The position numbers and the translations under genes are program-made. The notes beneath the pieces are model-generated. The model was not told where the DNA came from. It made no database searches and worked only from the letters and a program-made list of their open reading frames with translations. Of a stretch of 64,000 nt of DNA, positions 43,671 through 52,481 are shown in pieces (positions within the stretch are counted from its first letter, which is position 1; the number at the start of each line of letters is the position of its first letter). The stretch is taken from the NCBI GenBank assembly GCA_903851195.1, contig CAINNJ010000049.1:186001-250000 (forward strand), in the 5' to 3' direction. This DNA comes from an uncultured Acidobacteriia bacterium (lineage in GTDB: Bacteria; Acidobacteriota; Terriglobia; Bryobacterales; Bryobacteraceae).

Positions 43671-43725
43671 AATGTGGGGCAGGAAGTATTCCCGCGGCGG
43701 GTTGGAAACCCGTTTGCCCCACATT
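43671..43725. repeat. nested 55-bp inverted repeat, possible dispersed element
   Basis: Perfect 11-bp outer arms, aatgtggggca at 43671-43681 and tgccccacatt at 43715-43725. They enclose an inner hairpin with arms cgggtt at 43698-43703 and aacccg at 43707-43712, loop gga. It lies between the TPR gene stop and the YHS-like gene start. It may be a terminator, a REP-like dispersed element, or both. Confidence 0.8.
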
Positions 43726-43750
43726 GCCACGCAACTACACGATCGGGAAA

Positions 43751-44905
43751 CTACTTCTTCTTCGGAGCCGTTTTCGCGGGCTTCGCATTCGGATTCTGGA
43801 ACGTCGTGGCCACCGAACCGCCGAGCGCCGCGATCATTTCCTTCGCCGCCGGAGCGTTCGCGCCATCCGGCCTCAGCTCCAGATACTTCTGCAGAGCTTC
43901 CACGGTTCCGGGAGGCGGAATCACCTTGCCGGTCGCATCCGTCGTAGCCTTGCCGGCCAGCGCGACACCATACTGATACTGGGCATCGGCATAGTTCGGA
44001 TCCAGCTCGATCGCTTTCTTAAACGTGTCCGTCGCGGCATCGTTCTGTCCGCTGTTTACCAGCAGCGCGCCCAGATTGTAGTAATACTTGCCCGCTCCGG
44101 GAGGATCCAGCTCAGCCGCTTTCGCCAGGTTCGTCTTCGCGTCGTCGATCTTCTTGTCTTTCGCCAGCGCCAGCGCATAGTTGTTGAACAGGCCGGCGTC
44201 GGTCGGGGAGATTTCCAGAGCCTTCTTGAAGGAATCGAACGCCTTCTCGTAATTGGCCGCGGCTTCCGCCGGAGTGGCTTGGGCCTTGCCCACATACGCA
44301 TCGGCGAGCGCGCTCCAGACGGCGCCCTGTTTCGGATCCATCTCACCGGCTTTGACCAGGCTTTCGATCGCGGCGTCGTACTGCTTCGCTTCCAGTGCGT
44401 TCTTGCCGGTGGTGTAGGCGTCGTTCAGAGCTTTGTTCTTCGCCAGCTGCGCTTCACGAGCCTTCGCGGCCTTGTCGAACGCTTCTTTCTGCTCCTTCGA
44501 CATGCCCCGTTCCTGCTCTTTGGTCAGCGTGCCCGTCTCCGCGGCTTTCTGCAGCGCGGCGGCGGCGGCGGCGGATTCGTGCAGATCGAAATTCAGAGTT
44601 TTCGGATCGCCCAGACCGGTCCGGAATCCATTAGCCGTATCCTTCGTCTGCCCGTCGACCACCACCGTGATCGTGTACGTGCCGAGCGGCAGACCGTAGT
44701 GGCCGTAGTGGCCTTTCTTATCCGTCTTGACGCTGTAGTGGCCTTTAATATCGGTCCGGTCGAAGTTCACGACCGCGCCCTGCAGGGGCTTGCCTGTGGG
44801 ATCTTTGACAATGCCTTCGACGGCCGAAGTCTGCGCCATCGCGGGCAGCGAGAGCAACAGGAACGCGAAAGCGGAGACTGTGAGTGATTTTAAGGGGAAA
44901 GACAT
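43751..44905 (-). CDS. secreted TPR protein with N-terminal carboxypeptidase-regulatory domain
   Basis: A 384-residue protein with a signal peptide (residues 1-24, ending AMAQT). An Ig-like carboxypeptidase-regulatory domain follows (VEGIVKDPTGKPLQGAVVNF), then a charged helical linker (residues 110-165). Four to five tetratricopeptide repeats come next (ALDAKQYDAAIESL-type units, then YNLGALLVNSGQNDAATDTF and DAQYQYGVALAGKATTDATG). The tail is Lys-rich. It probably acts as a periplasmic scaffold; no enzyme motif is seen. GAGG ten bases upstream supports the ATG at 44905. Confidence 0.85.
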   Translation of the reverse strand: MSFPLKSLTVSAFAFLLLSLPAMAQTSAVEGIVKDPTGKPLQGAVVNFDRTDIKGHYSVKTDKKGHYGHYGLPLGTYTITVVVDGQTKDTANGFRTGLGDPKTLNFDLHESAAAAAALQKAAETGTLTKEQERGMSKEQKEAFDKAAKAREAQLAKNKALNDAYTTGKNALEAKQYDAAIESLVKAGEMDPKQGAVWSALADAYVGKAQATPAEAAANYEKAFDSFKKALEISPTDAGLFNNYALALAKDKKIDDAKTNLAKAAELDPPGAGKYYYNLGALLVNSGQNDAATDTFKKAIELDPNYADAQYQYGVALAGKATTDATGKVIPPPGTVEALQKYLELRPDGANAPAAKEMIAALGGSVATTFQNPNAKPAKTAPKKK

Positions 44906-45049
44906 GTTCAGGCTACCTCAACGGAGAATGAGTAGGGGTCCAGAGGACCAGCATACTACAGGAGACGGTATTACCACGCCGAAGGCTACAGGCGGGAAGG
45001 CCGATGAACGGAATTTCATTCACCCGCAGCCAAACCCGGCTGACAGGCA

Positions 45050-45086
45050 GGCGCCGCACCCGGCGGGAAACGTGGGGTACGGCGCC
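45050..45086 (-). terminator. possible hairpin terminator of the small acidic ORF
   Basis: Arms ggcgccg at 45050-45056 and cggcgcc at 45080-45086 enclose 23 bases and lie just past the stop of the small acidic ORF. There is no T tract, so the role as terminator is weak. Confidence 0.35.
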
Positions 45087-45096
45087 GCCCAAAAAC

Positions 45097-45267
45097 TTAT
45101 TGCGCCGGTTCGCCGGGAATCAGCGGATCGGTCTCTTCGTTGTTGTTCTCGAAGGCAGGCGCCTCCCCGGTCTCACCCAGCCCGGGGGCAAAAGCCGACG
45201 GCTCGCCCGGCTCGTAGGCGAAAGCAAATCCAGGTACTGTGTTCTGTTGCGGCTCTGCGTAGGTCAT
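45097..45267 (-). CDS. small acidic protein without basic residues (hypothetical)
   Basis: A 56-residue frame beginning MTYAEPQQNTVPGFAFAYEP, with GAGAGG-like ribosome sequence about ten bases upstream. It contains nine Glu and one Asp but no Lys, Arg, His or Cys, and is rich in Pro, Gly, Ala and Phe (AFAPGLGETGEAPAFE). It would be disordered and strongly negative. It sits alone in the 460-bp gap between the TPR protein and the cyclase. I do not recognise it. It may be a real small protein, or a chance frame. Confidence 0.45.
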   Translation of the reverse strand: MTYAEPQQNTVPGFAFAYEPGEPSAFAPGLGETGEAPAFENNNEETDPLIPGEPAQ

Positions 45268-45365
45268 CTTTGTCAATCCTCTCTTCGCCGGGCCCTGTCG
45301 CGGACGGATCGTAAACCCGGCAGATATTGTGAGTATCCCACCAATTCCCGCCTGATTTCCGATAA

Positions 45366-47411
45366 CTACGGCGTCAGCCCGATCTTTTTCAGTAAAGCCG
45401 AATAACGCGGATCGCTCTCGATATTCCGCAAAACCGGATGCCCCTGGATTTCCGTAAGCTCGGGATCTCGCACCTTGTACGCCTTTTCCAGCCACTCAAA
45501 AGCCCTGTCTTTTTCCCCGCGAAACGCATAAACCTCGCCGATCTGACACGGTGAACTCTGCTCGGAAGCGATCATTTTCGCCAGACTGTCCTTCGCCGCC
45601 GCCTGATCTCCCAAAGCGAAATTCGCCAGCGAAAGGCCGAAAAGCCGGTACGCCGCGTTCTTTTCCAGTTCCGCCTCCTGCAGCGCTTCCCGCGCATTTC
45701 CCTGCGCCAGCCGGATCAGACTCAGATACAAATGCGACGCGCCCTTACCCGGCGCCAGTTCGATCGCTTTCCGCAACGAGGCATCCGCCTCCGCGTATCG
45801 TCCCGCAAAATAGAATGCCTCGCCTGCATTCGAAAAGTTCACGGCCGTCAGCGGGTCCAAACGGGTAACTCTGTTGTACAAAGCAATCGCCTCCTCCCGC
45901 CGCCCCAGCACCGACGCCAGCACCGCCGCGCTCGTCACGATTCCCGCATTCCCCGGCGCCAGGTTCAGCGCCTTCTGGGAAGACGCCGACGCCGCCGCCC
46001 AGTTCCAGTCGTGATACATCGAGATAAACGCCAGCGTGGAGTGCGCAAAAGCGAGGTTCGGATCGAGATTCAGCGCTCGTTCGGCCGCCTCGCGCGCCTT
46101 CCGGTATCCTTCTTCACGGGGGATGTAATTGTGCTGCGCCTGATTGCTCCGCGACCCGCCCAGCGCGGCCCACGCCTGCGCATAGCCCGGATCCAGCCGC
46201 ACGGCCTCCTCATAGAAAGCCGTCGCCTTGGCCCGATCTTCCCGGCCGCCACGCCTCCCGAAATAACGGCCCTGCAGATACGCGTCATACGCGGCCGCAT
46301 TCGTGCTTGGCGCCGGAGCGCCGTTCGCCACCGTGAGACGCAGCTTCGCCGTAATCGTCCGGCTGATATCCTGCTGCACCGCCAGAATATCCGTCATATC
46401 GCGGTCGAACGTTTCCGACCACAGCTCGAATCCGTCGGCGGTCTTAATCAGTTGCACCCCGATGCGCGCACGGTTCCCCTGCCGCCGCACGCTGCCCTGC
46501 AGAATATTCGCGACCTTCAGCTTATTCGCGATGGCGCGGAAATCGCTGGCCCCGTTCCTGAACTGGAAAGAAGAAAGACGCCCCGCCACCCGCAGCCCCG
46601 GAATCCGCGTCAGACCATCCAGCAACTCCTCGGCGAGCCCTTCGGAAAAGTACGTTTGGTTCTTCTCCTGGCTCAGATCGGCAAAAGGCAGCACCGCAAT
46701 GGATGCTTCATCCGGCGCGCCCCCGCCACGAAACCTGCCGCTCGCGTACCACCACGCACCCGTGCCCGCCAGAACCAGTGCCGCGAAAGCAGCGCCCAGC
46801 CGCAGCCGGATCCGCGCGGCCCGCGCTGCCGCCGCGGCCTTGCGCCGGGAAGGTTCCGCCGGGTTGCCCGCCTCGTCGGTGACCAGGTTGTACAAATGCA
46901 CCCGGACGCCATGTTTCACCGGGAACTCGCCCAGATCGGTCAGGTGCGGCTTCCACTTGCTGAACTGCCGCAGCAGGTCCCCGGCGCCTTTGGAGATCAG
47001 GATGTGGCCGGCATCGCCGCAGTCCATCACGCGCTGCGCCATGTTGATGCCGTCCCCGGCGACATTGGCGTTCGCGTTGACATCGGCCACCCGGAACACC
47101 GGGCCGCTGTTGATGCCCATGCGCAGCTTGAGTTCGGGGTGGCGCCGCAGAGCCTCGCCGATTTCCAGCGCGCACTGCGCCGGAGCCGTCGGGTCGCCGG
47201 AGAAAACCAGCGCCATCCCGTCTCCGGTCGGCAGACTCACAATTTGCCGGGTGGCTTCCGCGCGCAGAAACCGGGGAGACTCGCGAACAATCTCCTGCAG
47301 CCGGGCCAGCGAATCTTTCTGCCGGTCCATGGGCAGCAGCGAATAACCAATCAGATCGGTGAATAAAACGTGAGCGATTTCAAGGTTGCCCAGGCTATCA
47401 GGCGGATTCAT
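45366..47411 (-). CDS. class III nucleotidyl cyclase with TolB-like and TPR domains
   Basis: A 681-residue signalling protein. The class III cyclase domain, residues about 10-175, has the metal Asp19 in LFTDLIGYS, the second-site Asp in [11 protein letters not shown], and the Asn/Arg pair in [12 protein letters not shown], so it may be active. A transmembrane helix follows near residues 207-225 ([20 protein letters not shown]). A TolB/FlgO-like domain ([20 protein letters not shown]) and about six TPR units complete it. It likely makes cAMP or cGMP; purine specificity is not clear. Its start overlaps the end of sdhB by 14 bases, so it lies in the sdh transcription unit. Confidence 0.87.
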   Translation of the reverse strand: MNPPDSLGNLEIAHVLFTDLIGYSLLPMDRQKDSLARLQEIVRESPRFLRAEATRQIVSLPTGDGMALVFSGDPTAPAQCALEIGEALRRHPELKLRMGINSGPVFRVADVNANANVAGDGINMAQRVMDCGDAGHILISKGAGDLLRQFSKWKPHLTDLGEFPVKHGVRVHLYNLVTDEAGNPAEPSRRKAAAAARAARIRLRLGAAFAALVLAGTGAWWYASGRFRGGGAPDEASIAVLPFADLSQEKNQTYFSEGLAEELLDGLTRIPGLRVAGRLSSFQFRNGASDFRAIANKLKVANILQGSVRRQGNRARIGVQLIKTADGFELWSETFDRDMTDILAVQQDISRTITAKLRLTVANGAPAPSTNAAAYDAYLQGRYFGRRGGREDRAKATAFYEEAVRLDPGYAQAWAALGGSRSNQAQHNYIPREEGYRKAREAAERALNLDPNLAFAHSTLAFISMYHDWNWAAASASSQKALNLAPGNAGIVTSAAVLASVLGRREEAIALYNRVTRLDPLTAVNFSNAGEAFYFAGRYAEADASLRKAIELAPGKGASHLYLSLIRLAQGNAREALQEAELEKNAAYRLFGLSLANFALGDQAAAKDSLAKMIASEQSSPCQIGEVYAFRGEKDRAFEWLEKAYKVRDPELTEIQGHPVLRNIESDPRYSALLKKIGLTP

Positions 47412-48171
47412 CCTGTTTTACAGCGCCCCGGTCTTTCCAGCTCGCCTTCAGATAATCCCGGTTCATCCGCGCAATCACCGCCAGCGGAATATGCTTCGGA
47501 CAAACCGCCTCGCACTCGCCGATATTCGTGCAGTTGCCGAACTGCTCCGCCTTCACCTGCGCCACCATCCGCAGCGCCCGGCGCTCCCGCTCCGCCTGCC
47601 CTTGCGGCAGCAGTCCCAGATGCGAAATCTTCGCCCCGCTGAACAGCGCCGCCGAAGCGTTCGGACACGCCGCCACGCAAGCGCCGCACCCGATACAGGC
47701 CGCCGCGTCCATCGCCTGATCCGAACTGGCTTTCGGCACCGGAATCGCGTTGCCGTCCGGCGCGCTGCCGGTCCGCGCCGTGATGTACCCGCCGGCCGCG
47801 ATAATGCGATCGAAGGCATTGCGGTCCACCATCAGATCTTTCAGCACCGGAAACGCCTTCGCGCGCCACGGCTCCAGATACAGCTCGTCGCCGTCTTTGA
47901 ACGAACGCATGTGCAGCTGGCACACCGTCGTCCCGCTCTTCGGCCCGTGCGCCACGCCGTTGATCATGAATCCGCAGCTGCCGCAGATCCCTTCACGGCA
48001 ATCGTGCTCGAACGTGATCGGCGTCTTGCCATCGGCGATCAGCTTCTCGTTGACCACATCCAGCATCTCGAGAAACGACATGTCCGGGCTGACGTCTTTG
48101 GCCTCGTAACGCTCCATGCGGCCCGGCGCGGACGCCTTCGCTTGCCGCCACACGTGCAGGGTAAGGTTCAC
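47398..48171 (-). CDS. sdhB: succinate dehydrogenase/fumarate reductase iron-sulfur subunit
   Basis: A 257-residue iron-sulfur subunit of respiratory complex II. The [2Fe-2S] site is [10 protein letters not shown], with Cys58, Cys63, Cys66 and a fourth at Cys84. The C-terminal ferredoxin part has [15 protein letters not shown] and [15 protein letters not shown] for the [4Fe-4S] and [3Fe-4S] clusters. Sequence features match the SdhB of the class with a single cytochrome b subunit. The start is GTG at 48171, sharing four bases (GTGA) with the sdhA stop. Confidence 0.95.
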   Translation of the reverse strand: MNLTLHVWRQAKASAPGRMERYEAKDVSPDMSFLEMLDVVNEKLIADGKTPITFEHDCREGICGSCGFMINGVAHGPKSGTTVCQLHMRSFKDGDELYLEPWRAKAFPVLKDLMVDRNAFDRIIAAGGYITARTGSAPDGNAIPVPKASSDQAMDAAACIGCGACVAACPNASAALFSGAKISHLGLLPQGQAERERRALRMVAQVKAEQFGNCTNIGECEAVCPKHIPLAVIARMNRDYLKASWKDRGAVKQDESA

Positions 48172-50081
48172 TTGTAACTCCGTTGAGCCGGGTGCACGTA
48201 CTCGAATTCCAGCGGCTCTTTATGCAGTTCCGGCGGCGTGTCCGGACCCTTGTATTCCCACGCCGCGACATACTGAAAATTCTCGTCGTCCCGCAGCGCT
48301 TCGCCTTCGTCGGTCTGGTACTCCTCGCGGAAATGCCCGCCGCAGCTCTCGTTCCGCTCCAGCGCGTCCAGACACATCAGCTCGCCCAGCTCGAAGAAAT
48401 CCGCCACGCGGCCCGCGCCTTCCAGCTGCTGATTCAGATCGTCGCCGCTGCCCGGCACATTCACGTTGGTCCAGAACTCATGCCGCAACTCGCGCACCCG
48501 GCCGATCGCATGCTTCAGCCCTTCCGCGTTGCGCGCCATGCCGCAGTAATCCCAGATGATCTTGCCCAGTTCCCGATGGAACGACGCGACCGTCCGCTTG
48601 CCCTTGATGGACAGCAGCTTCTGCACGCCCTGCTCCACCTCGGCCGCCACCGCCTGGAACTCCGGCGCGCCCGTGTCCACCTTGCTCAGCTTGTTGGACG
48701 CCAGATAATTCCCCAGCGTGTAAGGAATCACGAAGTAGCCGTCCGAAAGCCCCTGCATCAGCGCGCTCGCGCCCAGCCGGTTCGCCCCGTGATCGGAGAA
48801 ATTCGCCTCGCCCAGCACGAACAGCCCGGGGATGGTGCTCATCAGCTGGTAATCCACCCACAGCCCGCCCATCGTGTAGTGGATCGCCGGATAGATCCGC
48901 ATCGGCGTCTCATACGGATTCTCGCCCGTGATCCGCTCGTACATCTCGAACAGATTCCCGTACCGCTCTTCGATCGTGCTGCGGCCCAGCCGCCGGATCG
49001 ATTCCGCGAAGTCCAGATACACACCCAGACCCGTCTCGCCCACGCCCCGGCCTTCGTCGCAAACCGCCTTGGCCGCCCGCGAAGCCACGTCGCGCGGCAC
49101 CAGATTGCCGAAGCTCGGATACCGCCGCTCCAGATAATAATCCCGTTCGCCTTCCGGAATCTGGCTCGGCGTCCGCTTGTCGCCCTTCTCTTTCGGAACC
49201 CAGATGCGCCCGTCGTTCCGCAGCGATTCCGACATCAGCGTCAGCTTCGACTGGTAATCGCCGCTCACCGGAATGCACGTCGGATGAATCTGCGTGAAAC
49301 ACGGATTCGCGAACGCCGCGCCGCGCTTGTGCGCCCGCCAGATCGCCGTGCAGTTCGACCCCTTGGCGTTCGTCGACAGATAAAACACGTTCCCGTAGCC
49401 GCCGGTCGCCAGAATCACCGCGTCCGCCACATGGGACTCGATCTTGCCGGTCACCAGATTGCGCGTGATAATGCCGCGCGCCTTCCCGTCGATCACCACC
49501 AGATCGAGCATCTCGGTCCGCGGGTACATCGTCACGCGCCCCGCGTCGATCTGCGCTTCCAGAGCCTGATACGCGCCCAGCAGCAACTGCTGCCCCGTCT
49601 GTCCCCGCGCGTAAAACGTACGGGAAACCTGCGCGCCGCCGAACGAGCGGTTCGCCAGCAACCCGCCGTACTCGCGGGCAAACGGCACGCCCTGGGCCAC
49701 GCACTGGTCGATGATGCTGACGCTGTTCTGCGCCAGCCGGTACACGTTGTACTCGCGCGCCCGGAAATCGCCGCCCTTCACCGTGTCGTAGAACAGCCGG
49801 TAAATGCTGTCGCCGTCGTTTTGGTAGTTCTTCGCCGCGTTGATGCCGCCCTGCGCCGCGATGGAGTGCGCCCGGCGCGGGCTGTCCTGGAAGCAGAAAC
49901 ACTTCACGTTGTAGCCCAGTTCGCCCAGGGACGCCGCGGCCGCCCCGCCCCCCAGGCCCGAGCCCACCACGATCACGTTGAACTTCCGCTTATTTGCCGG
50001 ATTGACCAGCTTCATATCGAAGCGAGCCTTTTCCCAGGCTTGTTCGATAGGTCCGGAGGGAACTCTGGAGTCGAGTTTCAT
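48168..50081 (-). CDS. sdhA: succinate dehydrogenase/fumarate reductase flavoprotein subunit
   Basis: A 637-residue flavoprotein. The dinucleotide-binding site is [15 protein letters not shown] near residue 39. The covalent FAD is expected at His72 in [11 protein letters not shown]. Substrate-site motifs include [15 protein letters not shown] and [18 protein letters not shown]. It oxidises succinate to fumarate in the cytoplasm-facing head of complex II. It is the middle gene of sdhC-sdhA-sdhB, seven bases after sdhC and overlapping sdhB. Confidence 0.95.
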   Translation of the reverse strand: MKLDSRVPSGPIEQAWEKARFDMKLVNPANKRKFNVIVVGSGLGGGAAAASLGELGYNVKCFCFQDSPRRAHSIAAQGGINAAKNYQNDGDSIYRLFYDTVKGGDFRAREYNVYRLAQNSVSIIDQCVAQGVPFAREYGGLLANRSFGGAQVSRTFYARGQTGQQLLLGAYQALEAQIDAGRVTMYPRTEMLDLVVIDGKARGIITRNLVTGKIESHVADAVILATGGYGNVFYLSTNAKGSNCTAIWRAHKRGAAFANPCFTQIHPTCIPVSGDYQSKLTLMSESLRNDGRIWVPKEKGDKRTPSQIPEGERDYYLERRYPSFGNLVPRDVASRAAKAVCDEGRGVGETGLGVYLDFAESIRRLGRSTIEERYGNLFEMYERITGENPYETPMRIYPAIHYTMGGLWVDYQLMSTIPGLFVLGEANFSDHGANRLGASALMQGLSDGYFVIPYTLGNYLASNKLSKVDTGAPEFQAVAAEVEQGVQKLLSIKGKRTVASFHRELGKIIWDYCGMARNAEGLKHAIGRVRELRHEFWTNVNVPGSGDDLNQQLEGAGRVADFFELGELMCLDALERNESCGGHFREEYQTDEGEALRDDENFQYVAAWEYKGPDTPPELHKEPLEFEYVHPAQRSYK

Positions 50082-50087
50082 TCTGTC

Positions 50088-50789
50088 TTATAAACTCATG
50101 CTGGATAGCCGCACCACGCCCGTCATCACGGCCAGCGGAATGGAAGCGTAGCCGGCGAAGAAAAGCGCCGAGATCACGCTCGCCGCGGCCTGAATCCGGG
50201 GCGTGTGCCGCGGATGGTTGAAGCCCAGCGTCTGGAACATGCTGGAAATGCCGTGCCGGAGATGCAGGCAAAGCAGTCCGACCGCAACGATATAGGAGAC
50301 CGCCACCGGCCATTGCAGGAACCCGTAAACCAGGTTCGCGTAAACGTCGGTCTCGGAGTAATGCGGGTGCACCGTCCCCAGCGTCAGATGCAGCAGGTGG
50401 AAAATGACGAACGCCAGAATCACCGGGCCCGAGTAATACATGGTGCGCGCCGCCAGTGACGAGTGCGAGTTGTTCTTCTTCACGTAGCCCACCGGTCGCG
50501 CCGCGTTCTTGATCTGCCACAGCTGAATCGTCATCGCGATATGCGCGAACAACGCGATCAGCAGCGTGATTCGCGCGCCCCAGAGCAGTTCCGCATTGCT
50601 CTTCAGGAACGCCGAATAGGCATTGATACGCTCCGGACCCAGAAATACCTGGAGGTTCCCGAGCAGGTGGCCCGTGACGAAGCCGAACATCACGGCACCG
50701 GTCACGGCGACAATGGCCTTTTTTACGATAGTCGCTTCAAAAAAGCGCAGGGCGCGATTCTGGCTGCCTGCGGCTGTTGCTGGACTCAT
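50088..50789 (-). CDS. sdhC: succinate dehydrogenase cytochrome b subunit
   Basis: A 233-residue membrane anchor of the cytochrome b558 type (one five-helix subunit carrying the hemes, as in Bacillus and Bacteroides). Helices lie near residues 24-47, 70-92, 110-135, 155-180 and 205-225. Candidate heme ligands are His40 in GFVTGHLLGNL, the His in VIFHLLHLTLG and the His in CLHLRHGISSMFQTLGF. It reduces quinone in the inner membrane. It is the first gene of the operon; the promoter must lie in the 51 bases upstream or further back. Confidence 0.93.
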   Translation of the reverse strand: MSPATAAGSQNRALRFFEATIVKKAIVAVTGAVMFGFVTGHLLGNLQVFLGPERINAYSAFLKSNAELLWGARITLLIALFAHIAMTIQLWQIKNAARPVGYVKKNNSHSSLAARTMYYSGPVILAFVIFHLLHLTLGTVHPHYSETDVYANLVYGFLQWPVAVSYIVAVGLLCLHLRHGISSMFQTLGFNHPRHTPRIQAAASVISALFFAGYASIPLAVMTGVVRLSSMSL

Positions 50790-50840
50790 GTGAGGGACTA
50801 ATCCAATCGTACTATTGCAACTCTTTTGATGCGGACGTCA

Positions 50841-51710
50841 CTAGACATGACGTTTAAAAAATGTCTCGAACGTCCCGAACGTCAGAGGCGGCGCGTCGAA
50901 CACCTGTTCCGGCTCTCCCGGCCGCGAAGCGCGCAGCCGGTGCCGCCGCTGCGGACCCTGATCGAAGCTGTTGTCGTTCAGGAATCCATGCTCCAGCCCT
51001 TCGATGACCGAAAGTGTAACGTGGTTCCCCGCCGCCCGCAGCGCTTCGTACAGGAGCTCACTTTGCGATACCGGTACCGACGTGTCCGCGCTGCCATGCA
51101 CGAGCAAAAACGGCGGCGCGCCCGGCTGCACATACGTCACCGGATTCGCCTGTTTCACCAGCTCCGGCACCGTCCGGATCGGCGCCCCCAGAAATCGGGA
51201 CTCATACGATCGCGGCGACGCCGACTCCTCGCCCATCTGCAGAAAATCCACCGGCGGATAGACCGCCGCCACCGCCCGCACCCGCGTCTCCGGAGCCGAA
51301 AGCGCCGCCAGCGCCGCCAGATGCCCGCCCGCCGACGCGCCCCAGACCCCAATCCGCTCCGGATCCAGCCCGTATTCCGCGCCCGCCGACCGCAGCCACT
51401 GAATCCCGGCGATCACATCCTGCAGCGCCGCAGGAAAAACCGCCTGCCGGCTCGAACGGTAATCGAGACTCGCCATCGCGAAACCCCGTTCCGCGAAAAA
51501 CCGCCCCAGATCCGGCGCGAACCGCCGGTCGTGATTCAGCCACCCGCCCGCATGCAGAAACACAATCACCGGCAGCGGACGCGCCGCCTCGTCCGGCAAA
51601 TACAGATCCACCAGCAGCGGCTGCCCGTCCGGCGACGCATACACAATATCGTCGAAGCGCGTCACGCGGCACGGAAATCCCCGCAGAATAACAGGCGAAA
51701 ACGTCGGCAT
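50841..51710 (-). CDS. alpha/beta hydrolase, BD-FAE/esterase type
   Basis: A 289-residue esterase-like protein. The oxyanion loop is HAGGW at residues 53-57 (HGGW-like). The nucleophile Ser126 lies in GASAGG. The acid is probably the Asp in HGSADTSVPVSQ and the base the His in GLEHGFLND, so the triad appears complete. Family members cleave esters or small peptides, and hemicellulose-acting types are frequent. No signal peptide is visible, suggesting cytoplasm. I start at the ATG at 51710; a GTG six bases upstream is also possible. It precedes sdhC on the same strand. Confidence 0.85.
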   Translation of the reverse strand: MPTFSPVILRGFPCRVTRFDDIVYASPDGQPLLVDLYLPDEAARPLPVIVFLHAGGWLNHDRRFAPDLGRFFAERGFAMASLDYRSSRQAVFPAALQDVIAGIQWLRSAGAEYGLDPERIGVWGASAGGHLAALAALSAPETRVRAVAAVYPPVDFLQMGEESASPRSYESRFLGAPIRTVPELVKQANPVTYVQPGAPPFLLVHGSADTSVPVSQSELLYEALRAAGNHVTLSVIEGLEHGFLNDNSFDQGPQRRHRLRASRPGEPEQVFDAPPLTFGTFETFFKRHV

Positions 51711-51754
51711 AATCACCTGGAGTCTATCAACCCGCGGGAAGCGTTGGCCGACTG

Positions 51755-52354
51755 TCAGGAAGTCGGCCAGGCGATGTTTCGACGGAAATCGGAATGCGCC
51801 AGAAGCTCGGGAGCGGGGTGATATCCAGGCACAACCACGAGCGCCACCTGAAGTCCGGCACGTCGGGCATGCTTCATTGCCGGGATGCAGTCGGTGTCGT
51901 TCGTAACGAGCGCGATCAGGTCGATTGAGCCGTTCGCTGAAAGTATCGCCATATCCAGTCCGATCCGCATGTCCACGCCCTTCTGCTCGAATTTGGCCTC
52001 GAAATCAGCATCGGTGAGGGGCACGGTTGGCGTAAACGGGATGCGGGATTGCCGCAGCAGGAATCCCCGGAACTTCAACACTCCCGTCCGCACCGCGAAG
52101 AGGTCTTTTCGGGAGAGTTCATGCAGCCACTGGTCCGATCCGGAGAATGCCTTCTTCGTCCCTGAAACTGGCTGCACCGCCTCCCCTTCGAACGGCGGGC
52201 AGTCATAGTAGAGGATGCGGTGGATTACCTCATCCGCAAGAGCGCAAGCATGCCCGATCTTTTCAATATAGTCGGGGACATAGGATTTTTTGGCCTTTCT
52301 TGCGTAGGAGCGAAGGTGTCCACCATCGATCAGGACAGCGATTTTCTGCTTCAT
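51755..52354 (-). CDS. NYN-domain (PIN-like) putative nuclease
   Basis: A 199-residue LabA/NYN-type protein of the PIN-like fold. Acidic active-site residues are the Asp in VLIDGGHLRSY (residue 9), the Asp pair in KGVDMRIGLDMAI near residues 125-132, and TNDTDCIPAMKHAR near 150. These residues coordinate metal in related RNases. Similar stand-alone NYN genes occur in defence islands and in bacterial RNA turnover. There are no other defence genes here. A 12-bp hairpin lies 15 bases before the ATG. Confidence 0.85.
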   Translation of the reverse strand: MKQKIAVLIDGGHLRSYARKAKKSYVPDYIEKIGHACALADEVIHRILYYDCPPFEGEAVQPVSGTKKAFSGSDQWLHELSRKDLFAVRTGVLKFRGFLLRQSRIPFTPTVPLTDADFEAKFEQKGVDMRIGLDMAILSANGSIDLIALVTNDTDCIPAMKHARRAGLQVALVVVPGYHPAPELLAHSDFRRNIAWPTS

Positions 52355-52369
52355 GGCTCAAAATAGTAA

Positions 52370-52397
52370 AGGTCCAGGGAGCAGACTCCCTGGACCT
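52370..52397 (-). terminator. perfect 12-bp hairpin between nucleoside hydrolase and NYN genes
   Basis: Arms aggtccagggag at 52370-52381 and ctccctggacct at 52386-52397, loop caga. On the minus strand it is followed by TTTACTATTTT, as expected for a terminator of the nucleoside hydrolase gene. It also sits only 15 bases upstream of the NYN start codon, and a TATTAT-like box (52398-52406 region) lies just before it, so it could instead form the 5' end of the NYN message. Confidence 0.75.
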
Positions 52398-52481
52398 GTA
52401 TAATACCCGCCTACGGGTGTGTCGGATAAACCGAGGCGCCAGAAAATTGTCGCCTGGGAATAGTATACACGGATCCGCGTG

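Noticed and set aside
48183-50093. Open frame of 636 codons on the plus strand across sdhA
   Set aside because: Antisense shadow of a gene with intact FAD and substrate motifs.
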